Assembly: GCA_029222685.1 (NCBI GenBank)
Contig: JARHVB010000021.1
Span: 120,536 to 184,535 of the forward strand
Source of the DNA: Terripilifer ovatus
GTDB lineage: Bacteria > Pseudomonadota > Alphaproteobacteria > Rhizobiales > Beijerinckiaceae
Reading direction: 5' to 3'
Length of the DNA: 64,000 nucleotides
Shown: in pieces, positions 20,313-29,192 of the stretch
How positions within the stretch are numbered: the stretch's first letter is position 1
Layout of the letters: each line of letters starts with the position of its first letter
Program-made: the position numbers and the translations under genes
Notes under the pieces: model-generated
Told to the model about the DNA's origin: nothing
The model's input: the letters and a program-made list of their open reading frames with translations, nothing else
The model's database searches: none

Positions 20313-20361
20313 CACTTTGCCTCTGGATTCCCGCTCTGCGCTTCGCTTGGCGGGAATGACA
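20245..20361. repeat. Dispersed palindromic element, family A, copy 2
   Basis: Begins GTTATTCCCGACGCC and ends GGCGGGAATGACA, with AGGAATCCAGAA and CTGGATTCCCGCTC inside, the same inverted arrangement as the other family A elements. It ends about 30 bases from the most downstream start option of btuF and contains the ATG at 20312. Confidence 0.75.
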
Positions 20362-20424
20362 CGCCAAGCCTGACACATAGCAGCATACCTCTGCCCGCCT
20401 TGCTTTCCCACGTTCACCTGGACT

Positions 20425-20615
20425 AAGCTTTTTCCGTTGGTGCCCCATCCACAGGGGTGAAACGGGAATGCGGTGAGGGAAACCGATGCCGCAGCTGCCC
20501 CCGCAACTGTAAGCGAAGAGTTCATCTCGCAACAAGTCACTGAAGGTTTGGGCCTTCGGGAAGACGCGAGATGCACGACGACCCGCGAGCCAGGAGACCG
20601 GCCAACATTGTGTTC
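20425..20615 (+). ncRNA. Cobalamin (B12) riboswitch
   Basis: The 5' leader of btuB contains the B12 box AGCCAGGAGACCGGCC at 20588-20603 and, 5' to it, the expected conserved blocks: CCGTTGGTGCC near 20429, GGGAATGCGGTG near 20464, and GCCGCAGCTGCCCCCGCAAC near 20487 (the P3-P6 core). The box is followed by GGTGGGATGGCAGGAGGACC, which holds the btuB ribosome-binding site, so ligand binding can mask initiation. Edges are approximate. Adenosylcobalamin should lower expression of btuB and the downstream btuC and btuD. Confidence 0.95.
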
Positions 20616-20656
20616 ATCGCTCAAGCCGTCGGTGGGATGGCAGGAGGACCAGTGTT

Positions 20657-22648
20657 ATGTCGGATCTACGCATAAACGCCGCCATTCTGGCCGGCGCGCT
20701 CCTGGCTGCGGCCGCAACGTCTTCCTCCTCCTTCGCACAGGAAAACGTCCCCGGCAGCAATTACGTGGCGCTGCCGACGCTCGTCATCACCGCCACGCGC
20801 AGCCCGATGACGATCGACCGGACCGGCAGCGCCGTCTCCGTCATCGAGGCGCCGGAAATCGAGGCCTATGGCTCGAAAAGCCTGGCCGACGTGCTGCGCG
20901 GGACACCGGGCCTCACCATCACCGAGAACGGCGGCCCCGGCACCGTATCCAACCTCACCTTGCGTGGAGCGTCTCCTGCGCAAACGCTGGTGCTGATCGA
21001 CGGCATCCGTGTCGGCGACGCTTCGGGCATCGGCAGCGTGTTCGATTTCGGCGCCTATTCGGCCACCGACATCGAGCGCATCGAGATCGTGCGCGGGCCA
21101 CAATCGGCGCTCTACGGCTCCGACGCCATGGGCGGCGTCGTCAACATCATCACCCGTAAGGGCAAGCGCGACCCCAAGCGTTCGGTGATCGTCGAGGCCG
21201 GCAGCTATGGCACGATTTCAACGCGCGCCAGCATTTCCGGCGCTTCAGACACTGTATCTTATGCCTTCTCGCTCAACGGGCTGCATTCGGACGGGTTCTC
21301 GCGCTACGGCTATCGCATCGGCCGCATCACCGGCACCCTGGCGAAACCGCTTGAAAGCGACAGCACCAACAAGCTCGGCGGCACGGCGCGGGTGACGTTC
21401 CGGCCATCGGACGAAGTGGAAATCGATCTCGGCTTCTCGCGCTATCAGGACGTATTCCGCTTCGATAATCCGGGCGCGTTCGTGCCGGCGGCGCGCGACT
21501 CGCTCACGGAAAAAGGCCGCCAGACGGTGACGACGGCTTTTGCCAAAGCCACTGCCGACACATTCGGCGGCCTGCTGAAGAACCAGCTCACCGTCTACAC
21601 AAGCCTGACCGACCGCTTCAACCGGCTCGACCAGTCCTGCTTCGACGCCTTCTTCAACAGCTACGATTGCAACACGATCTTCACCTCGCGGCGCATCGGG
21701 GTCGAATATCAGGGCACGGCGAGACTCGGTTCCTTCGGCCAGTTCATCTTCGGCGCCAAGAGCGAGCGGGAGAGCGCCACGGCGCGGGAGGAATGGCTGT
21801 CGGCGCCGTTCAACGCCCTGCAGACGTTCAATGCCAGCCAGACCACCAATTCGGTGTTCGCGCAGCACAGCCTCACCCTGTTCGACCGGCTCGACCTGTC
21901 GCTTGGCGGGCGCATCGACGCGGTCGACCAGAAGACCGTCTTCCCGACCTGGCGGGCGACCGCGGCCTACCGGTTCGAGGAGACCGGCACCAAGCTGCGC
22001 GCCAGCGCTGGGACAGGCGCGCGGCAGGCGTCGCTCTACGAGCGGTTCAGCATTTACGGCCTGCCGAGCCTGCAGGCGGAGCAGAATTTCGCCTATGACG
22101 TCGGCGTTGATCAATCGCTCATTGACGGACGGCTGAAAGCCTCGGTCTCCTGGTTCGACAGCTGGTATCGCAACCTGATCGACTTCAATCCCGTCGCCAA
22201 TCCGCCCAACGGCCAGTATTACAACGTCGGTCATGCGCGGATGCGCGGTGTCGAGGCGGCGGCCGAGGCGATCCTGGTGCCGGCGGAATGGAAGGCGCGC
22301 GCCACCTTCACCTTCATGACCGCCAATGACGAGGACAAGCACCTTGTGCTGTTGCGGCGGCCGCGCCAGCAGGGCAGTCTGGGCCTGACCTATACGGGCG
22401 TGCCGGGGCTCGAGGTCGAAGGCAAGGTGACGTTCGTGTCGCGGCGGGTCGATATCGACAACCAGACCTTCGGCCGGGTGAGCATGCCGAATTACGGACG
22501 GGCGGACATGCGGGTGAGCTACCAGGTGAACGAAAACGTCAACGCCTATGTGCGGCTCGAGAACCTGACCAATGCTTATTACGAGGAAGTCCGCGACTAC
22601 GGCACCACCGGCCGCGCGATCTACGCCGGCGTGAAGGTGACATGGTAG
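20657..22648 (+). CDS. btuB: TonB-dependent vitamin B12 outer-membrane receptor
   Basis: A 663-residue TonB-dependent beta-barrel for cobalamin import. The signal peptide is about MSDLRINAAILAGALLAAAA through SFAQE. The TonB-box-like segment is LPTLVITATRSPM, followed by the plug domain (SLADVLRGTPGLTITENGGPG, LTLRGASPAQTLVLIDGIRVGD, IERIEIVRGPQSALYGSDAMGGVVNIITRKG). The remainder is barrel, ending in RAIYAGVKVTW with the C-terminal aromatic residue needed for BAM insertion. GGAGG lies nine bases before the start. Control is by the preceding B12 riboswitch, which supports the corrinoid assignment over other siderophores. Confidence 0.95.
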   Translation: MSDLRINAAILAGALLAAAATSSSSFAQENVPGSNYVALPTLVITATRSPMTIDRTGSAVSVIEAPEIEAYGSKSLADVLRGTPGLTITENGGPGTVSNLTLRGASPAQTLVLIDGIRVGDASGIGSVFDFGAYSATDIERIEIVRGPQSALYGSDAMGGVVNIITRKGKRDPKRSVIVEAGSYGTISTRASISGASDTVSYAFSLNGLHSDGFSRYGYRIGRITGTLAKPLESDSTNKLGGTARVTFRPSDEVEIDLGFSRYQDVFRFDNPGAFVPAARDSLTEKGRQTVTTAFAKATADTFGGLLKNQLTVYTSLTDRFNRLDQSCFDAFFNSYDCNTIFTSRRIGVEYQGTARLGSFGQFIFGAKSERESATAREEWLSAPFNALQTFNASQTTNSVFAQHSLTLFDRLDLSLGGRIDAVDQKTVFPTWRATAAYRFEETGTKLRASAGTGARQASLYERFSIYGLPSLQAEQNFAYDVGVDQSLIDGRLKASVSWFDSWYRNLIDFNPVANPPNGQYYNVGHARMRGVEAAAEAILVPAEWKARATFTFMTANDEDKHLVLLRRPRQQGSLGLTYTGVPGLEVEGKVTFVSRRVDIDNQTFGRVSMPNYGRADMRVSYQVNENVNAYVRLENLTNAYYEEVRDYGTTGRAIYAGVKVTW

Positions 22649-23682
22649 CGGAGCCCCGCGCGCCTTCCAGCCAAACGCTGCGGCCGGCGCTTGCGCCGGC
22701 TGCGGTTCTTCTGCCGGTTCTCGTGGTTCTGCTCTGCATCGCCGCCGTGTTCGCTCTTGCTATCGGACCGGCGCGACTGTCTCTCCACGAAATCTTCGGC
22801 GGCCTTACCGGCAGCAATGAGACCGCCGCCATCATCGTGCGCGAAATCCGGCTGCCGCGGCTGATCCTGTCGCTCTCCATCGGCGCCATGCTCGGCCTTG
22901 CGGGCGCGGGCATCCAGGGCCTGAGCCGCAATCCCCTGGCCGAACCCGCTATCATCGGTACGCCGCAGGCGGCCGCGCTCGGCGCGGTGCTGACGATCTA
23001 TTCCGGCCTTGCCGACACGTTCTCCTTCGCCCTGCCGATCGCGGCCATTGCCGGCGCGATGATCTCGATGGTCATCACGCTCGCCGCCGTTCGCCGCATC
23101 GGCGGCGTCACCTCGCTGCTGCTGATCGGGCTGACCTTGGGCAGCCTCGCCGGATCGGCGATCTCGCTGGTGCTGTCGCTGTCCTCGAACCCGTACGCGG
23201 TCACCGAAATCGTGTTCTGGTTGATGGGCTCGTTCGCCGACCGGTCGATGCAGCATGTCGTCCTGTCATTGCCGTTCATTGTCGTTGGCGCCGCCGCCAT
23301 TCTTTATTGCGCGCCGGCCTACAAGGCATTGACGCTCGGCGAGGACACGGCGGCCTCGCTCGGTTTCGATGTCTGGCGCGTCTCCATCCTCACGGCCGGC
23401 GGCATATCGCTGGGCGTCGGTGCCGCGACCGCGGTTGCCGGCGCCATCGGTTTCGTCGGCCTGATGGCGCCGCATCTGGCGCGGCCGTTCCTGCGCTCCG
23501 ACCCGCAGCGCATTCTCGTGCCGTCGGCGCTGATCGGCGCGCTGCTGACGACGACCGCCGACATATTGGTGCGGCTCATTCCCTCGACCAGCGAAATCAG
23601 GGTCGGCGCTTTGCTGGCCGTCATCGGTGCGCCCTGCTTTCTCTACCTCGTGATCTTCCGTCCCTACCGGCTGGACAATTGA
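22642..23682 (+). CDS. btuC: Cobalamin ABC transporter permease (FecCD family)
   Basis: Inner-membrane permease of 346 residues, overlapping the end of btuB by seven bases. It has roughly nine to ten hydrophobic helices and the FecCD signatures REIRLPRLILSLSIGAMLGLAGAGIQGLSRNPLAEPAIIG and GAIGFVGLMAPHLARPFL; the latter contains the loop that contacts the ATPase. The position between btuB and btuD, downstream of a B12 riboswitch, supports cobalamin over iron-siderophore transport. Confidence 0.94.
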   Translation: MVAEPRAPSSQTLRPALAPAAVLLPVLVVLLCIAAVFALAIGPARLSLHEIFGGLTGSNETAAIIVREIRLPRLILSLSIGAMLGLAGAGIQGLSRNPLAEPAIIGTPQAAALGAVLTIYSGLADTFSFALPIAAIAGAMISMVITLAAVRRIGGVTSLLLIGLTLGSLAGSAISLVLSLSSNPYAVTEIVFWLMGSFADRSMQHVVLSLPFIVVGAAAILYCAPAYKALTLGEDTAASLGFDVWRVSILTAGGISLGVGAATAVAGAIGFVGLMAPHLARPFLRSDPQRILVPSALIGALLTTTADILVRLIPSTSEIRVGALLAVIGAPCFLYLVIFRPYRLDN

Positions 23683-23684
23683 GC

Positions 23685-24485
23685 ATGAGCGAGGGCGGCG
23701 ACAACGATCAGCACGACCTTATTGCCGTCGACGTGCGGATGTCGCGCGTCGGGATCGGCAACAGATCCATTCTCCATGATCTCTCGCTGTCGATGCGCGG
23801 CGGCGAGTTCATTGCCGTCGTCGGGCCGAACGGCTCGGGCAAGACGACATTCCTGCGCCTGCTCGCCGGGCTCCTGCGCGGCGACGGCGAGCTGATGCTG
23901 AATGGCACGCCGCTGCATCGGCACACCTTGCGGCATCGCGCCAGGCTCATTTCCTATCTGCCGCAGGACACGCGCCAGCCGGTGTGGCCGATGCCGGTTC
24001 GCGACATCGTCGCGCTCGGCCTGCTGCCCTTCGACGCGGACCTGCAGACGCGATACGGCCCGCATGAGCAGGTGATCGATCGCCAACTGGCCGACTGCGA
24101 TCTCACCGCCATCGCCGACCGGCCGATCGACCGGATTTCCGGCGGCGAGCGCATGCGTGCCCTGCTCGCCCGCGCGCTCGTCGGCGGCCAGCCGCTGATC
24201 CTGATGGACGAGCCGCTGACATCGCTCGACCCCGCCCATCAACTGCGCCTGATGCAGCTTCTGGCCGAGCGCGCTGCTGCCGGGCATCTCGTCGTCGCAG
24301 TGCTGCACGACGTCGATCTCGCCCTGCATTTCGCCAGCCGGGTGCTGGCGTTCGACAAAGGCGCGATCCTTGCCGACGACGTACCGGCGGCGATCTATGC
24401 GTCGGGCATTCTCGAAACGATCTTCGGCGTGACGATCCGCGGCGCCGACACCGAGGGCGGGCACATCCTCGCCATGCGGCCTTGA
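23685..24485 (+). CDS. btuD: Cobalamin ABC transporter ATP-binding protein
   Basis: ATPase subunit of 266 residues starting two bases after the btuC stop. Walker A is GPNGSGKTTFLRLLAG (about residues 49-64), the Q-loop is SYLPQDTRQP, the signature is ISGGERMRALLARAL, Walker B is LILMDEPLTSLD, and the switch histidine is in VAVLHDVDLAL. The signature reads SGGER rather than SGGQ/E plus K/Q, which is tolerated in the family. With btuB, btuC and the divergent btuF it completes the uptake route from outer membrane to cytoplasm. Confidence 0.94.
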   Translation: MSEGGDNDQHDLIAVDVRMSRVGIGNRSILHDLSLSMRGGEFIAVVGPNGSGKTTFLRLLAGLLRGDGELMLNGTPLHRHTLRHRARLISYLPQDTRQPVWPMPVRDIVALGLLPFDADLQTRYGPHEQVIDRQLADCDLTAIADRPIDRISGGERMRALLARALVGGQPLILMDEPLTSLDPAHQLRLMQLLAERAAAGHLVVAVLHDVDLALHFASRVLAFDKGAILADDVPAAIYASGILETIFGVTIRGADTEGGHILAMRP

Positions 24486-24546
24486 AGCCCCCACGTCCGC
24501 CCGATTTTAACGTGATCTGGCCAGAATGCCGGTCTAAAATCCGTCG

Positions 24547-25026
24547 ATGAGTTTCACCGCCGAACCGATCCCACCCGAAGACGGCCGCCAGTCCGCCAAC
24601 GCAGCCATGGTGATGCGCGGCGTGCAGCGGCTGCTGCGCGCCCATCGGTTTGAATCCATCACCGAATTGCCATTGCGCAACGGCCGCCGCGCCGACGTGA
24701 TGGCGCTAAGCGGCGACGGCCGCGTGCATATCATCGAGGTGAAATCGAGCATCATCGATTTCCGCACCGACCAGAAGTGGGGCGATTATCTTGAATTCTG
24801 CGATCGGTTCTATTTCGCCACCCACGCCGGCGTGCCGCTTGAAATCTTCCCGGAGCAGTGCGGGCTGATCGTCGCCGACCAGTTCGGCGCGGAAATCCTG
24901 CGCGACGCACCGGAGCACCCGCTTAACGCGGCACGGCGCAAGGCGGTGCTGGTCTCATTCGCCCGCACCGCGGCGGGGCGGCTGCACGGGCTCTACGATC
25001 CGGGCCGCGATCCCACTTTGGGCTGA
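24547..25026 (+). CDS. mmcB: MmcB family DNA repair protein
   Basis: A 159-residue protein of the MmcB family (PF06319). It carries a PD-(D/E)XK nuclease-like core: ELPLRNGRRADVMALSGDGRVHIIEVKSSIIDFRTDQKWGDYLEF, in which the Asp of ADV and the Glu and Lys of EVKSS are the likely metal-binding residues. In Caulobacter mmcB is part of the LexA-controlled damage response. I see no confident LexA site in the short gap before it. It follows btuD after about 60 bases and is functionally unrelated to the cobalamin genes. Confidence 0.88.
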   Translation: MSFTAEPIPPEDGRQSANAAMVMRGVQRLLRAHRFESITELPLRNGRRADVMALSGDGRVHIIEVKSSIIDFRTDQKWGDYLEFCDRFYFATHAGVPLEIFPEQCGLIVADQFGAEILRDAPEHPLNAARRKAVLVSFARTAAGRLHGLYDPGRDPTLG

Positions 25027-25120
25027 AACTTCCGCTGGCGCCCACCGCATAGTTGATGCTGCAAACCAGTCCGTCTCCAGCTAGACTGGCCCGATAACAA
25101 CGAATTTCGGGGAGGCAGCG

Positions 25121-26608
25121 ATGTGCATATTCTGCAGCACGGGGTCCAACAGACTTTCCTACAGATCATCGAGCATTCATGCGACGCCGACGCGGCGGCG
25201 CTTCCTGCAGGCGGGGCTTGCCGCCGGCGCTCTGGCGGCGAGCGTTCCGGCGTTCGCTCAATCCATCGCCATCGATGATCCCGCCATCGCGCAGATCGGC
25301 AGAAGCCGCCGGGTGGTGCTGAAGGGCGGCACCATCCTCTCCATGGACCGGCAGGTCGGCGATTTCGCTGTCGGCGATGTGCTGATCGAAGACGGCAAAA
25401 TCCGCGCCGTCGGCGCCAGCCTCGATGTGCCGCAGGATGCCGCCGTGGTGGATGCCAAGAACCGCATCGTCATGCCGGGCTTCGTCGATACCCATCATCA
25501 TTTCTACCAGGGCATCCTGCGCAGCATTCTCGTCAACGGGCTTTTGAACCCGGATTATAATGCGACGATCAATGGACCGATCACGGCGGCCTATCTGCCG
25601 CAGGATGTTTACGCGGGCTCGCTGATCTCCGCCCTCGGCATGATGGAGATGGGCACGACGCTCGCGGTCGACACATCGCAGGCGTCGCACACGCCCGAAC
25701 ATAACGACGCCGGCATCAAGGCCCTGAACGAATCCGGCATGCGCGTGGTCTATGCCTATTGGCAGGGCCAGGGCGCGGCGATGCAGTATCCGCAGGATTC
25801 ACGCCGCCTGCGCAAACAGTATTTCAGTTCGGAAGACCAGTTGCTGACACTTGCGCTCGCTTCCGTGCTCGATCCGAAGTCGTTCGACTATGCGCGGCAG
25901 AACGATCTGCGCATCGTCTCGCACGGCGTCGACAAGCGCCGCGAACCGCGCCTCGCCGAATTGCAGAAGGCCAATCTGCTGCGCGCCGGCGACGAACTCA
26001 TCCACTGCAACGATCTCTCCAGCGCGTCATGGGACATCATCAAGAATGCCGGCATCCGCGTGTCGCTGGCGCCGCCGATCGAGATGACTATGGGCCACGG
26101 CATGCCGGGCATCCAGGATGCGCTCGATCACGGCATCCGCCCGAGCCTGAGCTCGGATGTGGATGCGACGATGGCGCAGGACCCGTTCACGCTCATGCGC
26201 ACGACCTTGACCCTGCAGCGTGCCCTGGTTCTGCAGCGCGAGCGCAACGGCGAGAAGAACCTGCCGCCATTGCTGACCGCGCGCGACGTGCTGGAATTCG
26301 CCACCATCGAAGGCGCCCGCTGCGCCAACCTCGAAAGCAAGACCGGAAGCCTGACGCCCGGCAAGCAGGCCGATATCGTCCTCCTGCGTACGGACACGCT
26401 GTCGTCATGGCCCGTCAACAATGCGCCGGGCACGGTGGTCAGCGTGATGAATCCGGGCCATGTCGATACGGTCATCGTCGACGGCAAGCTGAAGAAGTGG
26501 GCCGGCAGGATGGTCGGCGTCGACACGGCGCGCGTGCTGCGGCTGGCGGAGGAATCGCGCGTCGGCGTGTTGCAGCGCTGTGGATTCAAGCGGGATCTGC
26601 TGGAGTAG
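25121..26608 (+). CDS. Tat-exported amidohydrolase
   Basis: A 495-residue metal-dependent hydrolase of the amidohydrolase superfamily, TRZ/ATZ-deaminase branch. The N terminus is unusual: MCIFC precedes a twin-arginine signal TRRRFLQAGLAAGALAA ending VPAFAQ, so export of a folded, metal-loaded enzyme is likely. The opening metal motif is DTHHHFYQG, followed by VSHGVDK, LIHCNDLSSASWD and SSDVDATMAQDPF, which supply the further His and the catalytic Asp. The end has GSLTPGKQADIVLLRTDT, the small C-terminal composite domain. The substrate is unknown. Preceded by GGGGAGG seven bases from the start, and flanked on the right by dispersed repeats. Confidence 0.88.
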   Translation: MCIFCSTGSNRLSYRSSSIHATPTRRRFLQAGLAAGALAASVPAFAQSIAIDDPAIAQIGRSRRVVLKGGTILSMDRQVGDFAVGDVLIEDGKIRAVGASLDVPQDAAVVDAKNRIVMPGFVDTHHHFYQGILRSILVNGLLNPDYNATINGPITAAYLPQDVYAGSLISALGMMEMGTTLAVDTSQASHTPEHNDAGIKALNESGMRVVYAYWQGQGAAMQYPQDSRRLRKQYFSSEDQLLTLALASVLDPKSFDYARQNDLRIVSHGVDKRREPRLAELQKANLLRAGDELIHCNDLSSASWDIIKNAGIRVSLAPPIEMTMGHGMPGIQDALDHGIRPSLSSDVDATMAQDPFTLMRTTLTLQRALVLQRERNGEKNLPPLLTARDVLEFATIEGARCANLESKTGSLTPGKQADIVLLRTDTLSSWPVNNAPGTVVSVMNPGHVDTVIVDGKLKKWAGRMVGVDTARVLRLAEESRVGVLQRCGFKRDLLE

Positions 26609-26624
26609 TCTTGACGCGACCTTT

Positions 26625-26816
26625 GTCATTCCGACGCCCGGGTAGCGGGCGAGCGGGAAGCCAGGCGATGCGACAACATGATGCTGAATCCTCAGGTCTG
26701 GATCCCCGCTCGCCTGCTCTGCACTATGGCATTCACACATCTCTCGCGGGCATCCGATGCACTGAATTTTCAGGTCTGGATCCCCGCTCGCGCCTGCGGC
26801 GCGTCGGGGATGACAG
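26625..26816. repeat. Dispersed palindromic element, family A, copy 3
   Basis: Starts GTCATTCCGACGCCC and ends GGCGCGTCGGGGATGAC. The internal words GAGCGGGAAGCCAG and GGTCTGGATCCCCGCTCGC (present twice) are shared with the other copies. It follows the amidohydrolase stop by 16 bases and is followed head to tail by copy 4; together they fill the 434-base gap before regA and no gene is seen. Confidence 0.75.
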
Positions 26817-26824
26817 GACCTCAA

Positions 26825-27030
26825 TGTCATTGCCGACGCGCGAAGCGCGAGCGGGAAACCAGACGTCGAAGCTGCATCAATGCCTATCGAAAGACGAATC
26901 TTTTCAAAGCTTCGTTCCGTATCCGGCACCTATCGCGCTCGTCATCGAGGGCCATCCCGAGTGCCGATCCCGATTCGGCCTCCTGGATGTGTGAATCCGG
27001 TAGCTGCTCTGCAGGCGTCGGGGATGACAC
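26825..27030. repeat. Dispersed palindromic element, family A, copy 4
   Basis: Starts GTCATTGCCGACGCGCGAAG and ends GCAGGCGTCGGGGATGAC. The left arm includes GCGAGCGGGAAACCAGA; the middle differs from copy 3. It lies 12 bases before the regA stop. Confidence 0.7.
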
Positions 27031-27042
27031 CGCGGCCTGATG

Positions 27043-27603
27043 CTACCGCGGCGCACGCTTGGCGAGGATGCGTTGAAGCGTACGGCGATGCATGCTGAGG
27101 CGGCGCGCCGTCTCGGAGACGTTGCGGCCGCACAGTTCGTAGATGCGCTGGATGTGTTCCCAGCGGACCCGATCGGCCGACATCGGATTTTCCGGCAGCT
27201 CCGCCTTGTCGTGGGCGATCGCCATAAGGGCGTTGTAGATCTCGTCGGCGTCGGCGGGCTTGGCGAGATAGTCGAAGGCACCGAGTTTCACCGCCGTGAC
27301 CGCGGTGGCGATATTGCCGTAGCCGGTGAGGATGATGCCGCGCGCATCCGGCCGCTTTTCCTTCAGCAGCGAGATGACGTCGAGGCCGCTGCCGTCGTTG
27401 AGGCGCAGGTCGATGATGGCGAAAGCCGGCGCGGTGCGGCCGATCGCGGCAATGCCTTCCGCCACCGATTCCGCCGTTGCGACGATAAATCCGCGCGCTT
27501 CCATCGCCCGCGTCAATCGGGTCAGAAACGGCTTGTCGTCATCAACGATCAGCAGGGATTTGTCGTCGGTGTCGGAGAGGTTTTCGGGTTGGGGCGAATC
27601 CAT
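27043..27603 (-). CDS. regA: Redox response regulator RegA/ActR/PrrA
   Basis: A 186-residue two-component regulator controlling energy metabolism in response to respiratory redox state. The receiver domain has the acidic pair in LLIVDDDKPF, the phosphoacceptor Asp in AIIDLRLNDGSG, Thr in IILTGYG and Lys in DYLAKPAD. A short proline-containing linker (ELPENPMSADRVRWEHI) joins a Fis-type helix-turn-helix, NVSETARRLSMHRRTLQRIL, which is nearly invariant in the RegA family. The gene lies just downstream of regB on the same strand. Confidence 0.96.
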   Translation of the reverse strand: MDSPQPENLSDTDDKSLLIVDDDKPFLTRLTRAMEARGFIVATAESVAEGIAAIGRTAPAFAIIDLRLNDGSGLDVISLLKEKRPDARGIILTGYGNIATAVTAVKLGAFDYLAKPADADEIYNALMAIAHDKAELPENPMSADRVRWEHIQRIYELCGRNVSETARRLSMHRRTLQRILAKRAPR

Positions 27604-27715
27604 CGGATGCGTGCGCTTTCTTCTATTTTTTCGTCAGTCGCGGGCTTTTTAGCCTATTCCTCATCGGTTTGCAGCCATTTCACGTCAACTGGCCGTCATT
27701 TCGCTCGAAAATGCG

Positions 27716-29068
27716 TTAAGAACCGTTGCTGACCGCCGTTTCGGCCTCGACGATGTTGCCGCGCTCGAACTCGATCCGCGGCCAGCGGATCGAAATCCGG
27801 GCCCCGGTGGCGGGCGGCGCGGCATTGCCCATGGCCAGGGTCGCGCCGGAGCGTTCCAGCAGGGTCTTGGCGATGAACAGGCCGAGACCCAGGCCCCCCG
27901 CCTCGGATTTGGCGCGGCGATCGCTGCCGCGGGTGGTGACGTAGGGCTCGCCGAGTTTGGCCAGCACTTCGGCGGAAAAGCCAGGACCGTCGTCTTCGAT
28001 GGAAATGCGGACCTGATCCGGCGTCCAGGTGGCCGTGACCCTGACCTCGGTTTTGGCGAAATCGACGGCGTTTTCGACGAAATTGCCTAGGCCGTAGAGA
28101 ATGCCCGGATTGCGCCGGCAGCTCGGCGGATTGCCTTCGCCATTGCCGTCTCCCTGGATCCGCACATGAATGTCCACGCCGAAATTGCGCGCCGGCGCCA
28201 CTGTCTCCTCGAGCAGTTGCGGCAGGGTCAGTTCGTCCCAGAGGCGGGCGGGCTCGTTGCCCAGGGACGCCAGCTTGCCCAGAATGGTCCGGCAGCGCTG
28301 CAGCTCGGTGGTCAGGAGCTCCATATCCTCCGCCACCGGGCCTTCCGGCGGCAGCAGGCGGCGCAATTCCTTCACGACGAGGGTAATGGTGGCGAGCGGC
28401 GTGCCGAGCTCGTGGGCGGCCGCCGCCGCCAATCCGTCGAGCTGGGTCAGATGCTGCTCGCGCGCCAGGATCAGCTCGGTGGCCGTCAGCGCGTCGGAGA
28501 GCCGGCGCGCCTCCTGCGCGACCCGGAAGGCATAGAACGTAATGAACACCGCGCCCAGCACCAGCGCCAGCCAGATGCCGGCGATGTAGAGGAAGGGTAG
28601 CGCCAGCTCCTGCTCCGGATGCCAGGGCAGCGGCCGGTGCACGAAGGCCAGAAACGTCGCCGAGACGATCATCAGGGCCATGAGGATGACGGTACGGAAC
28701 ACCGACAGCGACACCGCCGAGATCATCACCGGCGCGAGGAACAGCAGGGCGAAGGGGTTCTCGAGGCCGCCGGTAAGATAGAGCAGCGCGGAAAGCTGCA
28801 GCACGTCGAAGGCAAGCAGCAGCGAGGCTTCCCGGTCGGCGAGGCGGTGATTGACCACATAGCGCAGGCGCAGGCCAATGTTCAGCCAGATCGACGCCGC
28901 CACGGCTGCGATACACAGCGCGATCGGCACCGGAAAACCGAGGCCGAAATGGGTGATGAACAGCGCCGCTGCCTGGCCCGCGATCGCCAGCCAGCGCAGC
29001 CGGATCAGGGTGTCGACGCGGATACGGCCTTCGTGGGAGGGGGCATCGGTCTGCGGAGAATTCAGCAT
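27716..29068 (-). CDS. regB: Redox sensor histidine kinase RegB/ActS/PrrB
   Basis: Inner-membrane kinase of 450 residues that phosphorylates RegA when the quinone pool is reduced. About six transmembrane segments occupy the first half. The quinone-binding motif GGLENPF is seen around residues 99-106. The phosphorylated histidine is in AAAAHELGTPLATI near residue 219, and the redox-active cysteine known from Rhodobacter RegB is conserved in ELQRCRTILGKL near residue 258. The ATP-binding boxes EDDGPGFS and GGLGLGLFIAK are intact. The order regB then regA, with about 110 bases between, suggests shared transcription. Confidence 0.96.
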   Translation of the reverse strand: MLNSPQTDAPSHEGRIRVDTLIRLRWLAIAGQAAALFITHFGLGFPVPIALCIAAVAASIWLNIGLRLRYVVNHRLADREASLLLAFDVLQLSALLYLTGGLENPFALLFLAPVMISAVSLSVFRTVILMALMIVSATFLAFVHRPLPWHPEQELALPFLYIAGIWLALVLGAVFITFYAFRVAQEARRLSDALTATELILAREQHLTQLDGLAAAAAHELGTPLATITLVVKELRRLLPPEGPVAEDMELLTTELQRCRTILGKLASLGNEPARLWDELTLPQLLEETVAPARNFGVDIHVRIQGDGNGEGNPPSCRRNPGILYGLGNFVENAVDFAKTEVRVTATWTPDQVRISIEDDGPGFSAEVLAKLGEPYVTTRGSDRRAKSEAGGLGLGLFIAKTLLERSGATLAMGNAAPPATGARISIRWPRIEFERGNIVEAETAVSNGS

Positions 29069-29192
29069 TTTTTGGCGGCTTTCGGCGATCTTAACCCATT
29101 AACGGCTATTCTGATGCGATGAGAAGAGGCTTTCGGGTGATTCCGGCGGCGGCCATTGATTTCCGTCCGTGTTGTGACCACGTGAGGTTTGG

